From Methylophaga sp. OBS1 (GTDB lineage Bacteria; Pseudomonadota; Gammaproteobacteria; Nitrosococcales; Methylophagaceae): a stretch of DNA of 56,920 nucleotides. The stretch's first letter is position 1; each line of letters begins with the position of its first letter. The stretch spans positions 695,449-752,368 of the forward strand of contig NZ_JAPDMS010000001.1 in the NCBI RefSeq assembly GCF_026319365.1, given 5' to 3'. The position numbers and the translations under genes were made by a program. Shown one piece after another: positions 45,201-55,045 of this stretch. Under the pieces are notes generated by a model. That model had not been told where the DNA came from, did not search any database, and worked only from the letters and a program-made list of their open reading frames with translations.

Positions 45201-45878
45201 TCAGCAATGATTCCCGTTATGGTCAAAATGACCCTGTTTCAAAAAACACAGCACTTGTCTGATGACCATCGGCCTGTTCATCATAAAAGCGTGGCTGACA
45301 GGCAGACAGAGATGATCGTGCATCCCTTCAAGTCGGGTACTTGCCACCGTGACCTGACCATCATTGGGTTTGGGCAGGAACGGTGCACATAAAAGATTCA
45401 CAGCACGGTAGCCGGCAATAATGCCAACCTCAAACTTTGCACTGCCTAACTGTTTGAGAGGGCTCTGCGGATCGGTACCTAATTGTGCAGCGACCGGTCC
45501 GAAAAAACGATGATACAGGGTGTAAGGCTGAAGCCAATCAGCAATCTGACTACCCTGGTTCGGCGGCCCTAACATCACCACACGACCCAGGTTGTGGATC
45601 GGTTGAGATGCCAGGTAATGCCGGACCAGAATGCTGCCCAGCGAGTGCGTGACAAAATGGATTGTCATCGATGGTGGTATCCCTCTCAACGCCTCGCTGA
45701 TAACCTGCTGACTCAAGTTCGCGATAGGAAACTTGCGAGAGGGATAGTCGATATTGCGTGTCTGATAGCCGACCTGTTGCAGTGCCTTTTCCAGCTTGCG
45801 CATTGAGCGTGCAGAGCGGGCAAGGCCATGCAGGAGAATGACAATCTGATTCTGTTCGGACTCGATATCAGTCATCAC
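45201..45878 (-). CDS. Alpha/beta hydrolase, lipase-like
   Basis: 225 residues. Oxyanion region LLHGLARSARSM, nucleophile elbow THSLGSI, acid in PNDGQVTVAST, and a C-terminal histidine (GMHDHLCLP). No signal peptide. Probably an esterase or lipase-type hydrolase; substrate unknown. ATG 45875 is an alternative start. Confidence 0.85.
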   Translation of the reverse strand: MMTDIESEQNQIVILLHGLARSARSMRKLEKALQQVGYQTRNIDYPSRKFPIANLSQQVISEALRGIPPSMTIHFVTHSLGSILVRHYLASQPIHNLGRVVMLGPPNQGSQIADWLQPYTLYHRFFGPVAAQLGTDPQSPLKQLGSAKFEVGIIAGYRAVNLLCAPFLPKPNDGQVTVASTRLEGMHDHLCLPVSHAFMMNRPMVIRQVLCFLKQGHFDHNGNHC

Positions 45879-45996
45879 TGGCTCCTGAGTAAACGGTTGA
45901 AAGAGGAGACGATTGTCATGGCACCAGTACAGGGAGGCAGGCAGCTAGAAAACCCCGTCTTCAGGCTAAAAAATTGTTGGCCGATGATAGTGAAGC

Positions 45997-46215
45997 TCAG
46001 TCAGATATCACCAGATAGATGTCATCAATCTGAATCCGGTCACCGCCGATAATTTTACGGCGCTTGCGTGTCTCCGCTTCATTATTGACACGAACAAGGC
46101 CTTGTTCGACCATCATTTTTGCCTCGGCGCCACTGGCGGCAATACCTTCAAACTTGAGAATCTTGTATAACTCAACCGGGCTCTTGCTCAGCGTAACCTG
46201 AATAGTCTGACTCAT
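45997..46215 (-). CDS. S4-domain RNA-binding protein (YbcJ-like)
   Basis: 72 residues. S4 signature ELYKILKFEGIAASGAEAKMMVEQGLVRVNNE, then RKRRKIIGGDRIQ. ATG 46215 follows AAAGG; the longer frame to 46302 reads non-native sequence. Likely binds structured RNA or tRNA on ribosomes. Confidence 0.88.
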   Translation of the reverse strand: MSQTIQVTLSKSPVELYKILKFEGIAASGAEAKMMVEQGLVRVNNEAETRKRRKIIGGDRIQIDDIYLVISD

Positions 46216-46381
46216 CGTATGCCTTTGTCGAAATTTGATATATGGATAACAGGTGATTTCAGGAAAATTGACCTGTTCGTAAAAACAGCAAAAAATAGGC
46301 ATCAGTATCTGTGACGTACAGCGCGTATTTTTGCGTCGGATAAAGTTAGTGTAGCGATTCTACCTTAACGGGGTATTGCTT

Positions 46382-46684
46382 ATGAAAGGACTGGTCGGCC
46401 TGGTTCAAATCTTGATTGTTATTGCGCTCTTATACCCGGTTTATTACATTTGGGATACCAGTCGTGTCGAAGCGTTCTGTAACCTCATTAAGCCCGGCAT
46501 GAGTACCAAAGAGCTGCAAAGACTGGCTGAAACAAAGCATATCAGCCTGCATATTCCCAACAGTAATGAAACCGGGCAATGGATGACATCTGTTGACTCC
46601 TCAGCCAGTATTGATCGTTTTGCCTGTGTCATCAGCGGCGCGGTTGATAAAATTGCCAGTGCCCGCCTGCTTGAGGAAGAATAA
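46382..46684 (+). CDS. Small membrane-anchored hypothetical protein
   Basis: 100 residues: one N-terminal helix (LVQILIVIALLYPVYYIWD) and a soluble C-terminal part with FCNLIKPGMSTKELQRLAE, reminiscent of short SmpA/OmlA-like repeats. ATG 46382 lies eight bases after ACGGGG. Function unknown. Confidence 0.7.
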   Translation: MKGLVGLVQILIVIALLYPVYYIWDTSRVEAFCNLIKPGMSTKELQRLAETKHISLHIPNSNETGQWMTSVDSSASIDRFACVISGAVDKIASARLLEEE

Positions 46685-46707
46685 AAAACCCGCCGAAGCG
46701 GGTTTTT
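46684..46707. terminator. Bidirectional terminator
   Basis: Perfect stem AAAAACCCGC / GCGGGTTTTT with loop CGAA, between the small plus-strand gene and oadB; A and T tracts serve both directions. Confidence 0.92.
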
Positions 46708-46715
46708 ATCAGGGT

Positions 46716-47849
46716 TTAAGCGCCAACATAATTTATCAGGATACCGGCCGCCACCGCGGAACCAATCACCCCGGCCACGTTCGGCCCCATCGCATGCATC
46801 AACAGGAAGTTATGCGGATCTGATTCCAGCCCCAGCTTATTCGACACCCGTGCAGCCATTGGCACTGCCGATACACCGGCGGAACCAATCAACGGGTTAA
46901 TCGGTGCTTTTACCAGCTTATTCAGTATCTTGGCCATGATGACACCGGACGCGGTACCTATCGCAAATGCCACCATACCCAGGACCAGAATGCCCAGTGT
47001 CGCCATATCCAGGAAGCTTTCTGCACTGAGCTTGGAACCCACTGCCAGACCCAGGAAGATAGTCACGGTGTTGATCAATGAGTTCTGGGTGGTGTTACTC
47101 AAGCGATCGACCACGGCACATTCCTTCATCAGGTTGCCGAAGCAGAACATACCCAACAGTGGCGCCGCATCAGGCAGCAGGAAAGCGACCAGAATCAACA
47201 GCAGCAATGGGAATACGATTTTCTCACGCTGTGAAACATGGCGTTGCTGGACCATTTTGATTTTACGCTCGGCCTCGGAGGTCAGAGCACGCATAATCGG
47301 CGGCTGGATTAGCGGGACCAGCGCCATATAGGAGTAGGAGGCAACAGCAATGGCGCCCAGTAATTCCGGCGCCAGTTTACTGGCCACATAAATGGAAGTG
47401 GGTCCATCGGCGCCACCGATAATACCGATAGCCGCTGCATCCGCCAGGCTGAAGTCGAAAATACCGTAGTAGGACAGAACAACGGCGCCCATCAACGTGG
47501 CAAAGATACCGAATTGCGCCGCCGCGCCCAGAAACAGGGTTTTCGGGTTCGCCAGCAGCGGTCCGAAGTCGGTCATTGCGCCGACCCCCATAAAGATAAT
47601 CAGCGGAAAGGCACCACTCTCAATCCCCACCGTGTAAAAGATATGCAGAATACCGCCGGCTTCAGCGAGACCGGCGCCGGGGATGTTGGCCAGCACACCG
47701 CCGAAACCGATTGGTACCAGCAGTAATGGCTCAAAGTTCTTCTTGATGGCGAGATAGAGCAGCAGCATGCCGATCAATATCATCACGCCCTGACCAAGGG
47801 TGATCTGGTAGATACCTGTCACTTCCCAAAGGTGAATCAGTTTTTCCAT
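46716..47849 (-). CDS. Oxaloacetate decarboxylase, Na+-pumping beta subunit
   Basis: 377 residues with about ten membrane helices. Carboxybiotin decarboxylation here drives Na+ out of the cell. Landmarks: [16 protein letters not shown] with the conserved Asp, and near the C terminus [23 protein letters not shown]. Last gene of oadGAB. Confidence 0.96.
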   Translation of the reverse strand: MEKLIHLWEVTGIYQITLGQGVMILIGMLLLYLAIKKNFEPLLLVPIGFGGVLANIPGAGLAEAGGILHIFYTVGIESGAFPLIIFMGVGAMTDFGPLLANPKTLFLGAAAQFGIFATLMGAVVLSYYGIFDFSLADAAAIGIIGGADGPTSIYVASKLAPELLGAIAVASYSYMALVPLIQPPIMRALTSEAERKIKMVQQRHVSQREKIVFPLLLLILVAFLLPDAAPLLGMFCFGNLMKECAVVDRLSNTTQNSLINTVTIFLGLAVGSKLSAESFLDMATLGILVLGMVAFAIGTASGVIMAKILNKLVKAPINPLIGSAGVSAVPMAARVSNKLGLESDPHNFLLMHAMGPNVAGVIGSAVAAGILINYVGA

Positions 47850-47864
47850 GAATTGAATCCTTGC

Positions 47865-49664
47865 TTATGCAATAGTGGCGAGATGGTCACCGACTTTGAC
47901 GGCGTCGCCCTGTTTAACGGAGATAGACGAGACAGTGCCGGATTTGGATGCCACAATCTGGGTCTCCATTTTCATGGCTTCCAAGATCAGCAGGGTGTCA
48001 CCCTCGTTGACCTGCTGGCCGGGACTAACCTGAATTTTCCAGATATTGCCCGACAACGGCGCTGTAACCGGTTCACCTTCGCCGGCTGGTTCTGCTGACG
48101 CAGCAGGTGGTGCAGTCGTTTCACTGCTTTCAACATGGCTGATATCGCCGCCTTCGTTAACTTGCACTACATAAGCCTGACCGTTGACCTTGATGGTGTA
48201 GGTTTCCTGATCGCCTGCAGAACTGGCAGCCGATGTCGCTGATGCTTGTGGCTGATCGCTGGGTACCGGTTCAAAAGCATCCGGATTATCACGGTTTTGC
48301 AGGAATTTCAGACCAATTTGCGGGAACAGGGCGTAAGTCAGTACATCATCGACCTGATGTTCGCCTTCTGCCAGCTGAATACCGTCCAGATCGGCTTTCT
48401 CCAGCAACTCAGTGGTGAGTTTGTCCATTTCCGGTTCCAGCAGATCCGCAGGTCGACAGGTGATCGGTTCTGCGCCTTCCAGTACCCGGTCCTGAAGCTC
48501 CTTGTTGTAAGGCGCGGGTGCCGCACCATATTCACCTTTGAGTACACCGGCGGTCTCGGCGCTGATAGTTTTGTATCGTTCACCGGTCATCACGTTGATC
48601 ACAGCCTGTGTACCTACGATTTGCGAGGTGGGTGTGACCAGTGGAATGAAGCCTAAGTCTTCACGCACACGGGGAATTTCTTTCAATACTTCATCCATCC
48701 GGTCCAGTGCATTCTGTTCACGCAGCTGGCTTTCCATATTGGTGAGCATGCCACCCGGCACTTGGGCCACCAGAATGCGGGAGTCGACACCACGCAGGGA
48801 GCCTTCGAACTGGGCATATTTTTTACGGATATCACGGAAATAGGCAGCAATTTCCTCCAGCAGCTGCATATTCAGACCAGTATCGCGATCGGTGTCTTCA
48901 AAAATCGCCACCACAGACTCGGTTGCAGAGTGACCGTAGGTCATCGACATCGAAGAAACCGCGGTATCGACATTATCAATGCCGGCTTCAACACATTTCA
49001 TAATGGTGGCAGTCGACAGGCCGGTTGTGGCGTGCGATTGCATATGAATCGGGATATCAATAGCTTGCTTAAGATTTTGAACCAGCTCGTAAGCTGCGTA
49101 AGGCTTAAGCAAACCAGCCATATCCTTAATGGCCAGGGAATGAGCGCCCATATCCTCGATGCGCTTTGCCATATCAATCCACATCTGCAGGTTGTGGACC
49201 GGACTCAAGGTGTAGGCGATGGTGCCCTGGGCATGACGGTCATTTTCGAGAACGGCTTTTATCGCGGTTTCCAGATTACGTGGGTCGTTCATTGCGTCAA
49301 ATACGCGGAACACATCGACCCCATTGACTGCCGCACGCTCGACAAATTTTTTCACCACATCGTCAGCATAATGACGGTAGCCCAGCAGATTCTGCCCCCG
49401 TAGCAGCATTTGCTGACGGGTGTTTGGCATCGCGGCTTTCAGGCTACGGATGCGGTGCCAGGGATCTTCACCCAGGTAGCGGATACAGGCATCGAAAGTG
49501 GCACCGCCCCAGCTTTCCACTGACCAGAAACCGACTTGATCGAGCTTGTCGGCAATCGGCAGCATGTCGTCGAGACGCAGCCGGGTGGCAAACAGAGATT
49601 GATGGGCATCACGCAGAACGACGTCGGTAATGCCAAGTGGTTTTTTTGCTTCGGTCATGTTCAT
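47865..49664 (-). CDS. Oxaloacetate decarboxylase alpha subunit
   Basis: 599 residues. N-terminal carboxyltransferase ([15 protein letters not shown] metal/substrate site, ESWGGATFD), a conserved middle domain, an Ala/Pro-rich linker, and a C-terminal biotinyl domain with EAMKMETQI (Lys biotinylated). It moves CO2 from oxaloacetate to biotin, then to the beta subunit. Confidence 0.97.
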   Translation of the reverse strand: MNMTEAKKPLGITDVVLRDAHQSLFATRLRLDDMLPIADKLDQVGFWSVESWGGATFDACIRYLGEDPWHRIRSLKAAMPNTRQQMLLRGQNLLGYRHYADDVVKKFVERAAVNGVDVFRVFDAMNDPRNLETAIKAVLENDRHAQGTIAYTLSPVHNLQMWIDMAKRIEDMGAHSLAIKDMAGLLKPYAAYELVQNLKQAIDIPIHMQSHATTGLSTATIMKCVEAGIDNVDTAVSSMSMTYGHSATESVVAIFEDTDRDTGLNMQLLEEIAAYFRDIRKKYAQFEGSLRGVDSRILVAQVPGGMLTNMESQLREQNALDRMDEVLKEIPRVREDLGFIPLVTPTSQIVGTQAVINVMTGERYKTISAETAGVLKGEYGAAPAPYNKELQDRVLEGAEPITCRPADLLEPEMDKLTTELLEKADLDGIQLAEGEHQVDDVLTYALFPQIGLKFLQNRDNPDAFEPVPSDQPQASATSAASSAGDQETYTIKVNGQAYVVQVNEGGDISHVESSETTAPPAASAEPAGEGEPVTAPLSGNIWKIQVSPGQQVNEGDTLLILEAMKMETQIVASKSGTVSSISVKQGDAVKVGDHLATIA

Positions 49665-49715
49665 GGCCTTGGTTTGATCTAACGGAAACTGCCTGACTGA
49701 CGCAGGCGGTTTTAT

Positions 49716-49994
49716 TTAACGACGAGAGCGAAACTTGTGAATCGCAGCGGAAAGGACGGTGATCAGGTTTTTATCATCGTTGGCGTGCTGCCTGTTGCTC
49801 ATCGCCTGGCTGATAACAGCCGTCGGGGCGGGAATACCTTCTTCCGGCAGGGTGCCGACATCTTTTTCATAGCGTGTGATGATTTTTGACATCAAACTGG
49901 TCACGAAAACCAGTAATGTCAGGAATACGAAGACAAACCCCATGCCCACCAGCATCAGGTTCAGACCTTCAGACATCAGATTGGATGCAGTCAT
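49716..49994 (-). CDS. Oxaloacetate decarboxylase gamma subunit
   Basis: 92 residues: one helix (LMLVGMGFVFVFLTLLVFV) and a polar tail, matching OadG, which assembles alpha with beta. Strong Shine-Dalgarno GAGGAGG. The Zn-binding His/Asp tail typical of some OadG proteins is reduced. First of the operon. Confidence 0.9.
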   Translation of the reverse strand: MTASNLMSEGLNLMLVGMGFVFVFLTLLVFVTSLMSKIITRYEKDVGTLPEEGIPAPTAVISQAMSNRQHANDDKNLITVLSAAIHKFRSRR

Positions 49995-50020
49995 AGCGAC
50001 CTCCTCTGTGCATCGCGAAC

Positions 50021-50063
50021 GTCATTAAATCAATGACTTGATTCAAAACAGCCGCAGATTATA
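50021..50063 (-). promoter_or_regulatory. oad promoter and 5'-UTR hairpin
   Basis: Minus strand: TGG-TATAAT (-10 at 50058-50063), then GTCATT-N5-AATGAC (50021-50037), a perfect hairpin between the predicted start and the Shine-Dalgarno of oadG. It could stabilise the mRNA or be a protein site. Confidence 0.5.
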
Positions 50064-50185
50064 CCACTGTTGGACGGTCTGGGTTTGGCCCGCTTAACGC
50101 AAATGGCATGGCATCGGGTTGTGAGGCAATTCACACTCAGGGCTGAGCATGATTGCAGTCAGCCACTGCGGAATCCGGTCTCAAT

Positions 50186-50194
50186 TGGCATAAT
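50186..50194 (+). promoter_or_regulatory. Extended -10 promoter for the RNase J-like gene
   Basis: TGG-CATAAT, 30 bases before ATG 50224. No clear -35 box. Confidence 0.4.
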
Positions 50195-50223
50195 GGTGCC
50201 GATTTTGAATAAATGAGGATGGT

Positions 50224-51600
50224 ATGACGCCGGACGCAGAAGATTTTTGGTTCCTGCCCCTGGGGGGAACGGGCGAAATCGGTATGAATCTCAACCTGTA
50301 TGGTCATGATGGCCGCTGGTTGATGGTGGATTGCGGACTGACTTTCGAATCCCGTACCGATGTCGATGGAGAGCCAATTTCCGGCAGCCGTGCTGAAATT
50401 CAAATGGCTGATCCGCAGTTCATCGCTGATCGTAAGGATCGTCTGGATGGACTTATTATTACCCATGCGCACGAAGATCACATTGGTGCCGTGCCTTACC
50501 TCTGGTCACGGTTTCAATGCCCGGTCTACACCACGGCATACACCGCTGAAATTCTGCGCCGCAAGCTCAAAGAGGTTGGCCTGCAGGATAAGGTTCCGGT
50601 CAGCATCGTTGAGCCGAGAGCGGAAATGGATATCGGGGTATTCCATGTGCGCTGGATTCAGTTAACACATTCCATTCCCGAGCCTTTTGCCCTGTTGATC
50701 AGCACACCGGCCGGCAGCGTCTTTCATACTGCGGACTGGAAGCTTGACAGTGATCCTGTGGTCGGGGAGCGGTATCAGCCAGCTGACTTCGAGGCACTGG
50801 CTGAACTCAATATTGATGCCATGGTGTGTGACTCTACCAATGCCGATTTGCCCGGTTGGTCAGCATCAGAAGCCTCGTTGAGACGTGGCCTGCAGCACCA
50901 TATCGAACAGGCCAAAGGTCGTGTCGTGGTGACCTGCTTCGGTAGTAATATCGCGCGGCTTAGGACCATTGCCGATATCGCTCAGCAAACCGGACGTCAT
51001 CTGGGCCTACTGGGACGGTCACTGATCAATACCTACACCGCAGCCAAACGAACCGGCTTCTGGCACGATGTGGAGACCTTTGTTGATCCGCATCATCTGG
51101 GGTACCTGCCAAGACAGACGGTGCTATTGGTGGCAACAGGCAGTCAGGGTGAGCCGCGCACGGCACTGAATCGGCTCAGTCAGAACAGCTTCCGGGATAT
51201 GCAGCTGGAACCCGGCGACACGGTGATATTCAGCGCTAAAGTTATCCCTGGCAACGAGGCGGCAGTCGAAGCCTTAATCGATCGTCTCAAAGCCATGCAG
51301 GTTGATGTCATCACGGTAGATAACAGCCGTCTTCCCATCCATGCTTCAGGGCATCCGGCTCAGGATGAATTGAAAGCCATGTATCAGTGGGTGAAGCCGG
51401 CCTGTGCAATTCCTGTACACGGGGAGTATCGACATATGCGGGCCAATGCCCGGGTGGCAAAATCGGTCGGAGTGCCGGAGCAACTGGAAGGTCAGAATGG
51501 GGATCTGTTTTTTATTGCCCCGGTTCGTGGTATTCGCCGTCGTGCGGTCAGCACCGGCCGGCTGGGGTTAATCAATGACAAGCTAAAAAAGCTCTATTGA
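50224..51600 (+). CDS. RNase J-like metallo-beta-lactamase nuclease
   Basis: 458 residues. Motif 1 FLPLGGTGEIGMNLNLY, zinc motif THAHEDHIGA, FHTADWKLD, the beta-CASP part (VCDSTNADLPGWSASE, ATGSQGEPRTALNRLS) and VHGEYRHMRANARVA. Shorter than Firmicute RNase J (~555), lacking most of the C-terminal domain. Predicted 5' exonuclease/endonuclease on RNA. Shine-Dalgarno GAGGAT. Confidence 0.92.
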   Translation: MTPDAEDFWFLPLGGTGEIGMNLNLYGHDGRWLMVDCGLTFESRTDVDGEPISGSRAEIQMADPQFIADRKDRLDGLIITHAHEDHIGAVPYLWSRFQCPVYTTAYTAEILRRKLKEVGLQDKVPVSIVEPRAEMDIGVFHVRWIQLTHSIPEPFALLISTPAGSVFHTADWKLDSDPVVGERYQPADFEALAELNIDAMVCDSTNADLPGWSASEASLRRGLQHHIEQAKGRVVVTCFGSNIARLRTIADIAQQTGRHLGLLGRSLINTYTAAKRTGFWHDVETFVDPHHLGYLPRQTVLLVATGSQGEPRTALNRLSQNSFRDMQLEPGDTVIFSAKVIPGNEAAVEALIDRLKAMQVDVITVDNSRLPIHASGHPAQDELKAMYQWVKPACAIPVHGEYRHMRANARVAKSVGVPEQLEGQNGDLFFIAPVRGIRRRAVSTGRLGLINDKLKKLY

Positions 51601-51635
51601 TTCACACTTTTAGCCGCTTGTGCTAAGTTGCTGGA

Positions 51636-52055
51636 ATGATTGAAGAACTACGGCAGTATATCCGCCACCCAAGCAGCATCCCTATCAGTTACCGTTTGGG
51701 GCAGCGGCATCATATTCAGCCAGCCAGAGATATCAGTCAGGGCGGACTCTGCTTTACGAGCCAAGAGCGGGCATTGGTCGGTGAGAGTATCTTTGTCGAA
51801 ATCAAATGCGGCAGGCCAGGCTTTAGTGCAGAGGGCATTGTGCGCTGGTGTAGCAGGGAAGGCAGAAAATATTTAATTGGTGTCGGCTTCAGGGACAGGG
51901 CAGTGCAATATGCCATGCGGATGGTGGAGCAGGTCTGCCATATTGAAGCTTTCCGACATCGCCTGGAGCAGGAGACAGGGGTAAAACTCACCAGTGAGCA
52001 GGCTGCTTTTCGCTGGATAGCTGAAAATGCGGCTGATTTTCCAGCGGCAGATTAA
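51636..52055 (+). CDS. PilZ-domain protein
   Basis: 139 residues. RQYIRHPSS gives the RxxxR c-di-GMP motif and ARDISQGGLCF the (D/N)xSxxG motif. A short helical tail follows. A likely cyclic-di-GMP receptor; the GGDEF enzyme at 12386 makes the ligand. Cognate process unknown. Confidence 0.88.
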   Translation: MIEELRQYIRHPSSIPISYRLGQRHHIQPARDISQGGLCFTSQERALVGESIFVEIKCGRPGFSAEGIVRWCSREGRKYLIGVGFRDRAVQYAMRMVEQVCHIEAFRHRLEQETGVKLTSEQAAFRWIAENAADFPAAD

Positions 52056-52059
52056 TTCC

Positions 52060-52278
52060 TCAGACTCTGGCATCAAAGCGTGGGCCGCGACGATCTGATG
52101 AGACCCTGCGCTCAATCATCGGTTTTTTATTGCGTTTACGTCGGTCAGGCTGTTGTCTTCTGTCATTTTCCGACACGGTTCTGGTTTTGTCCGCAATCGG
52201 ACGTGCAGGACCGACCTGAGTCGGGCTGCTGACAGTGACCATATCGTAGTGACTGAGACGCGGTATTTCGTTCATCAT
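52060..52278 (-). CDS. Small Arg-rich hypothetical protein
   Basis: 72 residues. A polar N-terminal half and a basic C-terminal half with repeated DRR motifs (NDRRQQPDRRKRNKK, ERRVSSDRRGPRFD). Convergent to the PilZ gene with a four-base gap. No known domain; possibly nucleic-acid binding. Confidence 0.55.
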   Translation of the reverse strand: MMNEIPRLSHYDMVTVSSPTQVGPARPIADKTRTVSENDRRQQPDRRKRNKKPMIERRVSSDRRGPRFDARV

Positions 52279-52342
52279 GCTTCACTTTCATCTTCTGTAA
52301 CTTCTCTATCGACTTGATTTTGATGAACTTTAGAAATTTAAT

Positions 52343-52747
52343 TCACTGCCATGATTTTAATTGGAAACGCCCATTGACAATACGTTTGTTCGGATCGACC
52401 GGGTGGTTATAGATATAAGCCCAGGCGCTGATTGATTTGCCGCCAGAGACTGTGACCTCTACAGTTTGTCGCCGGTATTCACGTGGTTCGGGGAAGGCCG
52501 CTGAACATTCCTCAAAGTCATCCAGTTGCGCAAGGACTGAAGGGGTGGCCAGACGATAAACCTCGCCATGCACCTCGTCGTCAGCCATATTTGAAAGGAC
52601 CGCGCCCGGATAATCATGAATCTGATACAGTTGTGCGCGTATCCTGCCGTGGCAGACAAACTCACTATGGGCTTGTAATACCTGATGCATGGGATGCTCA
52701 CTGTTGTGCATCAGTGTGCCGTAGACAAATAAGTATTTATTGTTCAT
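52343..52747 (-). CDS. Gamma-glutamylcyclotransferase-like (AIG2 fold)
   Basis: 134 residues. FVYGTLMHNSEHPMHQVL at the N terminus and DYPGAVLSNMADDEVHGEVYRL with the expected acidic residue (FEEC). Likely acts on gamma-glutamyl amines or peptides. Divergent from the patatin gene across an AT-rich 50-bp gap. Confidence 0.85.
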   Translation of the reverse strand: MNNKYLFVYGTLMHNSEHPMHQVLQAHSEFVCHGRIRAQLYQIHDYPGAVLSNMADDEVHGEVYRLATPSVLAQLDDFEECSAAFPEPREYRRQTVEVTVSGGKSISAWAYIYNHPVDPNKRIVNGRFQLKSWQ

Positions 52748-52797
52748 TTTACTTTAATTTACCTATGTAATATTCAGAATAATATAGAAATAAATTA

Positions 52798-53715
52798 ATG
52801 AAGAAAAAGATTAAAGTCGGTCTCGCGCTGGGCAGTGGCGCTGCCAGAGGTTGGGCCCATATCGGTGTCATCCAACGCCTGATCGAGCAGGGAATCGAAC
52901 CCGATGTGGTGTGCGGAAGTTCTATTGGTGCCCTGGTTGGTGCGGCCTATGTCAGCGGTAATATTAATAAACTGCAGAATTGGGTCATTGAGCTGGATAA
53001 GTTGAAAACAGTTCGCTATTTCACCATCAACCGTTCTCTGCGAGGGTTCGTTAATAAGCACAGACTACATCACTTTCTGGATGAATATGTTGTCGGCGCC
53101 GAACAACAGATTGAGGATTTGAATAAGGCGTTTGCTACCGTCGCCACCGACCTCAATACGGGACGAGAGATATGGAATACAAAAGGAAAAGTGCTGGATT
53201 CGGTCTGGTCATCGATTTCACTACCGGGTCTGTTTCCGGCGATAAAGCACGATGACCGCTGGCTGATTGATGGTGGCCTGGTTAATCCGGTGCCGGTATC
53301 CGTCTGTCGGGCACTGGGAGCAGATGTTGTCATTGCTGTGAATCTCAACAGCGACATTGTCGGCAAACATTTTCGGGCCGAGTCACCGGAAAAAGTCGAT
53401 ACCAGTGAACCGGCCAACCCAAGTTTCACTGAGCGTTTCACCGATATGATCGCTGATTACACCAGTAATCTGTTTAGCAATGCTGATAAAGAAGACGAGG
53501 CACCGGATTTGATGGATGCCATAGCCGCTTCAATTAATATCACTCAGGATCGCATTACCCGCAGTCGCATGGCCGGCGATCCGCCGGAAATCATTTTATC
53601 GCCAAGGCTCTCTCAGATCGGCATCCTGGAATTTTACCGGGGCAGTGAAGCTATTGAGGAGGGTAAAGCCAGTGTGGACCGGCATAAACGCGATTTTGAC
53701 TACTTTCTAAACTAA
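52798..53715 (+). CDS. Patatin-like phospholipase (RssA-like)
   Basis: 305 residues. Oxyanion GSGAARGWAHIGV, Ser nucleophile CGSSIGALVG, catalytic Asp DGGLVNPVPV. Matches the short RssA/NTE-type bacterial patatins. No Shine-Dalgarno precedes ATG 52798 and the upstream is AT-rich (TAATAT), so a leaderless or weak start is possible. Confidence 0.92.
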   Translation: MKKKIKVGLALGSGAARGWAHIGVIQRLIEQGIEPDVVCGSSIGALVGAAYVSGNINKLQNWVIELDKLKTVRYFTINRSLRGFVNKHRLHHFLDEYVVGAEQQIEDLNKAFATVATDLNTGREIWNTKGKVLDSVWSSISLPGLFPAIKHDDRWLIDGGLVNPVPVSVCRALGADVVIAVNLNSDIVGKHFRAESPEKVDTSEPANPSFTERFTDMIADYTSNLFSNADKEDEAPDLMDAIAASINITQDRITRSRMAGDPPEIILSPRLSQIGILEFYRGSEAIEEGKASVDRHKRDFDYFLN

Positions 53716-53780
53716 TCCTGTCAGTGGGTTATGAATGATTGTTGAAATGACAGTGGCATCAAGGATCTGACCGGTAAGAA

Positions 53781-53875
53781 GAAAAAATCCTGCTGATTGT
53801 GCTGGCGCTCAACACCCTGATGTTTATGATTAGGTTCAGCCTGGGCCGGATAGCGGTATCGACCGGGTTAATGCC
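53781..53875 (+). pseudogene. Relic of a CDF cation-efflux gene
   Basis: Codons from 53781 read EKILLIVLALNTLMFMI then RFSLGRIAVSTGLM, the first helix of CzcD/FieF-type transporters, which normally goes on to ADSLDML. Here it degenerates at once. No start codon and no Shine-Dalgarno. The rest of 53716-54019 shows nothing recognisable. Confidence 0.5.
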
Positions 53876-54019
53876 GATTGAGATGGATCGCTACACTCAC
53901 ACTGCCGGTCAATATCCTCTGCATCTGGCATCATCAAAGAGCGTGTCAAGGGACTCTCAGAGCCAGTTGATAAGCTGTTTGATTCAGTTGACACCGCTTG
54001 GGTCCTGCAATTCTGTGTC

Positions 54020-54931
54020 TTATTTCGGGCACTGCCAGTCTGGCCGTTGTGCAAAGTAATCGCGCAGAAATTCAATCAGGAGCCTGACGCGTTGCGACAG
54101 AAATCGGGTATGTGGATAGACCGCATAAACGCCAATATCATTATTTAATAAACAATCATCAAGGACGGGTAGTAACTCGCCGCTGCGGATGGCCCCGGCA
54201 CAAATAAAATCCGGCGACAGGATCAATCCTTTACCCTCTATTGCGGCATCCATAAGAAACTGACCGTTATTAGCCGTCATGACTGTCGGCAGATTGACCG
54301 ACAGACGTTCTCCCCGGTGATTTTTCAACTGCCAGCTCGGACTGACGTGACTGTAATGTAATTTGACGTGGCCATAGAATAAATCTTCGGCGGTCTGCGG
54401 TTTACCGTTGCGCGCAAAGTAGTCCGGGCTTCCACAGAGTAATAAACGCGTTGTGGAGAGTTTTCTGGCAATCAGGCTGGAGTCAGCCAGGTTTGATACC
54501 CGGATGGCCAGATCGATGCCTTCTGCCACCAGATCCTGCTGCCTGTCATTAAAGTCGATATCAAAAATGATATCCGGATTGGCTTGATTGAACTGCCGTA
54601 TGGCCTGATTCAGATGCATCAGACCAAAACTGATGGGGGCCGCCACCCTGATTCGGCCGGATACTGCTGACTGACTCTCACTGATGGCGGTTTCCACTTC
54701 ATTGATATCATCCAGAATCCGCACACAATGCTGGTAATAATCACGGCCGGCGTCAGTGAGGGTCTGTTTGCGGGTGGTGCGCTTAAGCAGGCTGACGCCA
54801 AGCCGTTTTTCCAGCTCACTGAGTCGTTTGCTGACAGCCGATTTGACGGTATTCATCTGTTCTGCTGCACGGGTGATACTGCCGGCTTCCACAACCCGGA
54901 CTAAAGTCTGCATTTCTTCCAGTTGATTCAT
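54020..54931 (-). CDS. LysR-family transcriptional regulator
   Basis: 303 residues. Helix-turn-helix MQTLVRVVEAGSITRAAEQMN...VSKRLSELEKRLGVSLLKRTTR, then a LysR substrate-binding domain (FDIDFNDRQQDLVAEGIDLAIRV). ATG 54931 gives the usual MNQLEEM start; the frame to 54982 adds a non-native leader. Divergent from azoR-pirin, its likely targets. Confidence 0.92.
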   Translation of the reverse strand: MNQLEEMQTLVRVVEAGSITRAAEQMNTVKSAVSKRLSELEKRLGVSLLKRTTRKQTLTDAGRDYYQHCVRILDDINEVETAISESQSAVSGRIRVAAPISFGLMHLNQAIRQFNQANPDIIFDIDFNDRQQDLVAEGIDLAIRVSNLADSSLIARKLSTTRLLLCGSPDYFARNGKPQTAEDLFYGHVKLHYSHVSPSWQLKNHRGERLSVNLPTVMTANNGQFLMDAAIEGKGLILSPDFICAGAIRSGELLPVLDDCLLNNDIGVYAVYPHTRFLSQRVRLLIEFLRDYFAQRPDWQCPK

Positions 54932-54990
54932 TAAATGTTCTCTTATAAGAAACAATAAGTTTATTAATAGCGTGTTTTTCAAAAAAATGG

Positions 54991-55015
54991 AAACGATAAA
55001 CTGTCACCATCGTTT
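54991..55015. promoter_or_regulatory. LysR operator, T-N11-A
   Basis: AAACGAT-N11-ATCGTTT, a perfect seven-base inverted repeat with exactly the T-N11-A form LysR proteins bind, in the lysR-azoR gap, 31 bases before the azoR start. Confidence 0.75.
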
Positions 55016-55045
55016 AACCAAACGCAACAAAACAGGGAGAATCCA

